From: Mangrovihabitans endophyticus
Lineage (GTDB): Bacteria > Actinomycetota > Actinomycetes > Mycobacteriales > Micromonosporaceae
Assembly (NCBI RefSeq): GCF_014646155.1
Contig: NZ_BMMX01000001.1
Coordinates: 93,100-157,099 of the forward strand
DNA length: 64,000 nt
Direction: 5' to 3'
A program made the translations under genes and the position numbers. Below, in pieces: positions 61,335 through 64,000 of the stretch. The notes below the pieces were generated by a model. The model was not told where the DNA came from. It was given only the letters and a program-made list of their open reading frames with translations, and did not search any database. Each line of letters begins with the position of its first letter. Position 1 is the stretch's first letter.

Positions 61335-63455
61335 ATGGCGCTCGACATCCCACGTCTGGACGGCCGTTTCGAGGTCGTCAGCGACTACCAGCCCGCCGGT
61401 GACCAGCCCACGGCGATCGCGGATCTGGAGCGGCGCGTGCGTGCCGGCAACCGGCACACCGTGCTGCTCGGCGCGACCGGCACGGGCAAGAGCGCCACAA
61501 CAGCCTGGCTGATCGAGCGGTTGCAGCGCCCGGCGCTGGTGCTCGCCCCCAACAAGACGCTCTGCGCGCAGCTCGCCAAGGAGTTCCGCGAGCTGCTGCC
61601 GCACAACGCGGTGGAATACTTCGTCAGCTACTACGACTACTACCAGCCTGAGGCCTACATCGCGCAGACGGACACCTATATCGAAAAGGATTCGTCGGTC
61701 AACGAAGAGGTCGAGCGTCTGCGGCACTCGGCGACCATGTCGCTGCTCACCCGGCGGGACACGGTCGTGGTGGCCACCGTCAGCGCCATCTACGGCTTGG
61801 GCACCCCGCAGGAATACCTGGAGCGCGCGGTCCGGGTGAAGGTCGGTGAGGAGGTCGACCGCGACAAGCTGTTGCGTCGGCTTGTCGACATTCAGTACGC
61901 CCGCAACGACGTGGCCTTCCAACGCGGCACCTTCCGGGTCCGGGGCGACACCCTGGAGATCATCCCGGCTTATGAGGAACTGGCCGTGCGCATCGAGCTG
62001 TTCGGCGACGAGGTGGAGAGGCTCTACTACCTGCACCCGTTGACCGGCGAGGTCGTGCGCGAGGTCACCGAGCTGGCGATCTTCCCGGCGACGCACTACG
62101 CGGCCGGCCCGGAGCGCATGGAGCGCGCCATCTGGGACATCGAGGCAGAACTGGCCGAGCGGCTGGCCGAACTGGAACGGCAGAACAAGCTTCTGGAGGC
62201 GCAGCGGCTGCGCATGCGCACCACGTACGACATCGAGATGATGCGTCAGGTCGGCTTCTGCAACGGCATCGAGAACTACTCGATGCACATCGACGGCCGC
62301 AGTCCCGGTGACCCGGCCTACACCTTGCTGGACTACTTCCCGGACGACTTCGTGACGGTGATCGACGAGTCGCACGTGTCGATTCCGCAGATCGGCGGGA
62401 TGTATGAGGGTGACGCCTCGCGCAAGCGCATCCTCATCGAGCACGGTTTCCGGCTGCCCAGCGCCGCGGACAACCGGCCGTTGCGCTTCGACGAATTCCT
62501 TGAGCGGGTCGGCCAGATGGTGTTTCTGTCGGCGACGCCGGGGCCCTGGGAGAAGCAGCAGGCCGCCGGCGAGTTCGTGGAGCAGATCATCCGCCCCACC
62601 GGCCTGGTCGATCCCGAGGTGGTGGTGAAGCCGACCAAGGGTCAGATCGACGACCTGATGCACGAGATCCAGCAGCGCACCGAGCGCGACGAGCGAGTCC
62701 TGGTGACCACGCTGACCAAGAAGATGGCCGAAGACCTCACCGATTACCTGTTGGAGAACGGCATCCGAGTGCGCTACCTGCACTCCGAGGTGGACACGCT
62801 GCGCCGGGTGGAGCTGCTCAAGGAGCTGCGCAAGGGCGACTACGACGTGCTGGTCGGCATCAACCTTCTCCGTGAGGGTCTGGACCTGCCCGAGGTGTCG
62901 CTGGTGGCGATCCTCGATGCGGACAAGGAGGGCTTCCTGCGCAGCGGGCGCTCGCTGATTCAGACGATCGGTCGCGCCGCACGGAACGTCTCCGGCGAGG
63001 TCCACATGTATGCGGACAAGATCACGCCGTCGATGCGGGATGCCATCGACGAGACGGACCGCCGTCGTGCGAAGCAGATCGCGCACAACGAGGCGAACGG
63101 CATCAAACCGCAGGCGCTGCGCAAGAAGATCCACGACATCCTGGACGACATCTACCGCGAGGCGGAGGACACCGACACGGCGGTCGGTGGCCAGCTCGTC
63201 GGTGGCGGCGGCAGGCAGATGTCACGCGGCAAGGGACCGGTCCCGGAGACCCGCTCCAAGAGCGGCCGCGCGGCAGCGACCCCGGCGCGCGAGGGCATGG
63301 CACGGGCCGAACTCGCTCAGCTCATCCAGGACCTCAACGATCAGATGCTGGCCGCGGCCCGCGAGCTTCAGTTCGAGTTGGCGGCGCGGATCCGCGACGA
63401 GGTGGCGGACCTGAAGAAGGAGCTGCGGGGGATGGACGTGGCCGGCGTGCGGTGA
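61335..63455 (+). CDS. uvrB: Excinuclease ABC subunit B
   Basis: UvrB verifies DNA damage after UvrA and holds UvrC for incision. The 706-residue protein starts at ATG 61335 ([12 protein letters not shown]). It has Walker [11 protein letters not shown] (~46-53), the damage-probing beta-hairpin region [16 protein letters not shown] (~95-110), [10 protein letters not shown], the helicase motif QTIGRAARN, and a C-terminal UVR domain ([19 protein letters not shown], ~655-700) that binds UvrC. Length is slightly above the usual ~670 because of a Gly/Ser linker before the UVR motif. uvrA and uvrC are not in the window. Confidence 0.97.
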   Translation: MALDIPRLDGRFEVVSDYQPAGDQPTAIADLERRVRAGNRHTVLLGATGTGKSATTAWLIERLQRPALVLAPNKTLCAQLAKEFRELLPHNAVEYFVSYYDYYQPEAYIAQTDTYIEKDSSVNEEVERLRHSATMSLLTRRDTVVVATVSAIYGLGTPQEYLERAVRVKVGEEVDRDKLLRRLVDIQYARNDVAFQRGTFRVRGDTLEIIPAYEELAVRIELFGDEVERLYYLHPLTGEVVREVTELAIFPATHYAAGPERMERAIWDIEAELAERLAELERQNKLLEAQRLRMRTTYDIEMMRQVGFCNGIENYSMHIDGRSPGDPAYTLLDYFPDDFVTVIDESHVSIPQIGGMYEGDASRKRILIEHGFRLPSAADNRPLRFDEFLERVGQMVFLSATPGPWEKQQAAGEFVEQIIRPTGLVDPEVVVKPTKGQIDDLMHEIQQRTERDERVLVTTLTKKMAEDLTDYLLENGIRVRYLHSEVDTLRRVELLKELRKGDYDVLVGINLLREGLDLPEVSLVAILDADKEGFLRSGRSLIQTIGRAARNVSGEVHMYADKITPSMRDAIDETDRRRAKQIAHNEANGIKPQALRKKIHDILDDIYREAEDTDTAVGGQLVGGGGRQMSRGKGPVPETRSKSGRAAATPAREGMARAELAQLIQDLNDQMLAAARELQFELAARIRDEVADLKKELRGMDVAGVR

Positions 63456-63517
63456 TCGGGAGCCGGGGCCGGACGCGCGAAACCCCGGCCGGCCCCGAGG
63501 CCGCCTCACCTCGGCTG

Positions 63518-63559
63518 GGCGGAGCGTTTGGGGCGGAGCGTTTGGGGCGGAGCGCCCGG
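63518..63559 (+). repeat. Three 14-nt tandem repeats downstream of uvrB
   Basis: GGCGGAGCGTTTGG at 63518 and 63532, and a variant ending CCCGG at 63546. The unit is not a multiple of three and lies outside genes. Confidence 0.85.
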
Positions 63560-63629
63560 AGCAAGTCGGCTAGCCTCCTAGGATGCCTGGGGATGGTGAG
63601 GGGCATGATGCGCTAAATGTCGCATTGAT

Positions 63630-63661
63630 GCCGCCTCTTGCCGAGAGGCGGCACACCTTTT
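63630..63661 (+). terminator. Hairpin with T-run upstream of the terC riboswitch
   Basis: GCCGCCTCT (63630-63638) pairs with AGAGGCGGC (63644-63652) over a TGCCG loop and is followed by ACACCTTTT. It may terminate transcription from uvrB or belong to the leader. Confidence 0.6.
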
Positions 63662-63710
63662 CGCCGCCTGCGTTTCACGCGTCGACGGGGATGGGCCAGA
63701 ATGGCCAGCA

Positions 63711-63821
63711 GTGGGAGGGGAGTATTCCTCTGCGCCGGTCTCGTCAACACGGCTCCTTTTGGGGCCCGGGGCCGGCGGTTGCGGGGCCGGCCAGGTGTCG
63801 CGGCGGAAGAGACCTCTGACA
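63711..63821 (+). ncRNA. yybP-ykoY-type manganese riboswitch upstream of terC
   Basis: The hallmark GGGGAGTA (63717-63724) is followed by GTCTCGTCAACACGG, the conserved second internal-loop segment, and near the 3' end by GAGACCTCT, which resembles the closing strand AGACCTTTCC of known examples. The downstream gene is TerC, a classic target of this class. Stems P2/P3 are GC-rich and their exact boundaries are uncertain. Confidence 0.75.
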
Positions 63822-63828
63822 GCCGTGC

Positions 63829-63858
63829 GTCGTCGCACCTCCATCGAGGTGCGACGAC
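63829..63858 (+). promoter_or_regulatory. 13-bp hairpin between riboswitch and terC, possible expression platform
   Basis: GTCGTCGCACCTC (63829-63841) pairs perfectly with GAGGTGCGACGAC (63846-63858) over CATC. No T-run follows and the terC ribosome binding site begins 15 nt later, so control could be by Rho or by alternative pairing. Confidence 0.6.
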
Positions 63859-63882
63859 TGACCGTGTCTGCCGGAGGACCTC

Positions 63883-64000
63883 TTGAACGTGACTGGCTGG
63901 GCGTGGACCGCCACCCTCATCGCCCTGGTCGTGGTGTTGGCGATCGATCTGCTGATCATCGGCCGTCGGCCGCACGAGCCGAGCATGCGCGAAGCCAGTG
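63883..64000 (+). CDS. TerC-family integral membrane protein (3' end outside window)
   Basis: TerC proteins are membrane transporters linked to manganese export and metal homeostasis. The visible 39 codons start at TTG 63883 with GGAGG 5 nt before. They read MNVTGWAWTATLIALVVVLAIDLL and continue IIGRRPHEPSMREAS. The first membrane helix and the Asp in VLAIDLL match the TerC start. The riboswitch upstream supports the assignment. The gene continues beyond the window, so length cannot be judged. Confidence 0.85.
   Translation, partial: MNVTGWAWTATLIALVVVLAIDLLIIGRRPHEPSMREAS

Larger units (their letters stand above)
63456..63882. other. 427-nt region between uvrB and terC
   Basis: From 5' to 3' it holds a GC-rich dyad, three 14-nt repeats (63518-63559), a possible -10 TAGGAT at 63579-63584, a hairpin with T-run (63630-63661), the yybP-ykoY-type riboswitch (63711-63821) and a 13-bp hairpin (63829-63858) before the terC ribosome binding site. 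No coding frame is convincing. Confidence 0.65.

Noticed and set aside
63461..63496. Terminator directly after uvrB
   Set aside because: A GGGGCCGG/CCGGCCCC dyad is present but the loop is large and no T-run follows.

Overview
The window comes from a very GC-rich actinobacterial chromosome. Gene order and families (hisH-priA-hisF; hisI-trpE-trp membrane protein-trpC-trpB-trpA-lgt; gltBD; pyk-tesB; ANTAR response regulator; liv operon; polA; rpsA; coaE-GrpB fusion; uvrB), bifunctional PriA and DUF222-HNH proteins point to the Micromonosporaceae (Actinoplanes or Micromonospora-like). That placement is an inference from content, not a database match. No rRNA, CRISPR array, insertion sequence or prophage is visible. 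This looks like core chromosome with small accessory insertions.

Layout. 1-2478: end of the histidine cluster (hisH partial, small membrane protein, priA, hisF with an unusual low-complexity insert). 2529-5414: hypothetical gene, YczE-like membrane protein and a divergent MocR regulator whose shared promoter carries three phased GCCAATT boxes. 5437-11459: long-chain acyl-CoA ligase, an SOS-box DUF222-HNH protein, an MFS/ArsR pair and a TIGR03085-like protein. 11587-15212: heterodimeric ABC exporter. 15303-16710: S4 paralogue and a haem-utilisation-type protein, divergent from two adjacent IdeR/DtxR-like boxes. 16784-21345: TetR/ABC-2 exporter operon and a 755-residue disordered protein. 21579-29996: hisI, tryptophan genes, lgt and a flavin monooxygenase. 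30047-37170: GNAT protein and glutamate synthase. 37209-43716: nSTAND-WD40 protein, pyruvate kinase, acyl-CoA thioesterase. 43688-45242: HdeD-like membrane protein and an odd tRNA-Leu(CAA). 45376-53918: PdtaR-like regulator, branched-chain amino-acid ABC operon, then a polar amino-acid ABC operon. 53973-64000: polA, ArsR, methyltransferase, rpsA, coaE, uvrB, and the start of a terC gene behind a yybP-ykoY-type (manganese) riboswitch.

How the genes work together. The his and trp blocks share PriA, which acts in both pathways. TrpE draws ammonia from glutamine and GltBD rebuilds glutamate. The liv and glutamate-type transporters import amino acids. The polA, uvrB and HNH genes share TTGTCG-type promoter elements suggestive of PafBC (RecA-NDp) control, and the HNH gene also overlaps an SOS box.

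Two themes run through the window. First, many starts lie 6-8 nt after a TANNNT -10 element, implying leaderless mRNAs (TIGR03085-like gene, lgt, GNAT gene, pyk, polA, methyltransferase, coaE, uvrB). Second, short tandem repeats are frequent: 15 or 18 nt units inside genes, but 14, 16, 17 or 25 nt outside them. In three places the repeats copy the stop-codon end of a minus-strand gene. All numbers here were counted by eye; no searches were run.
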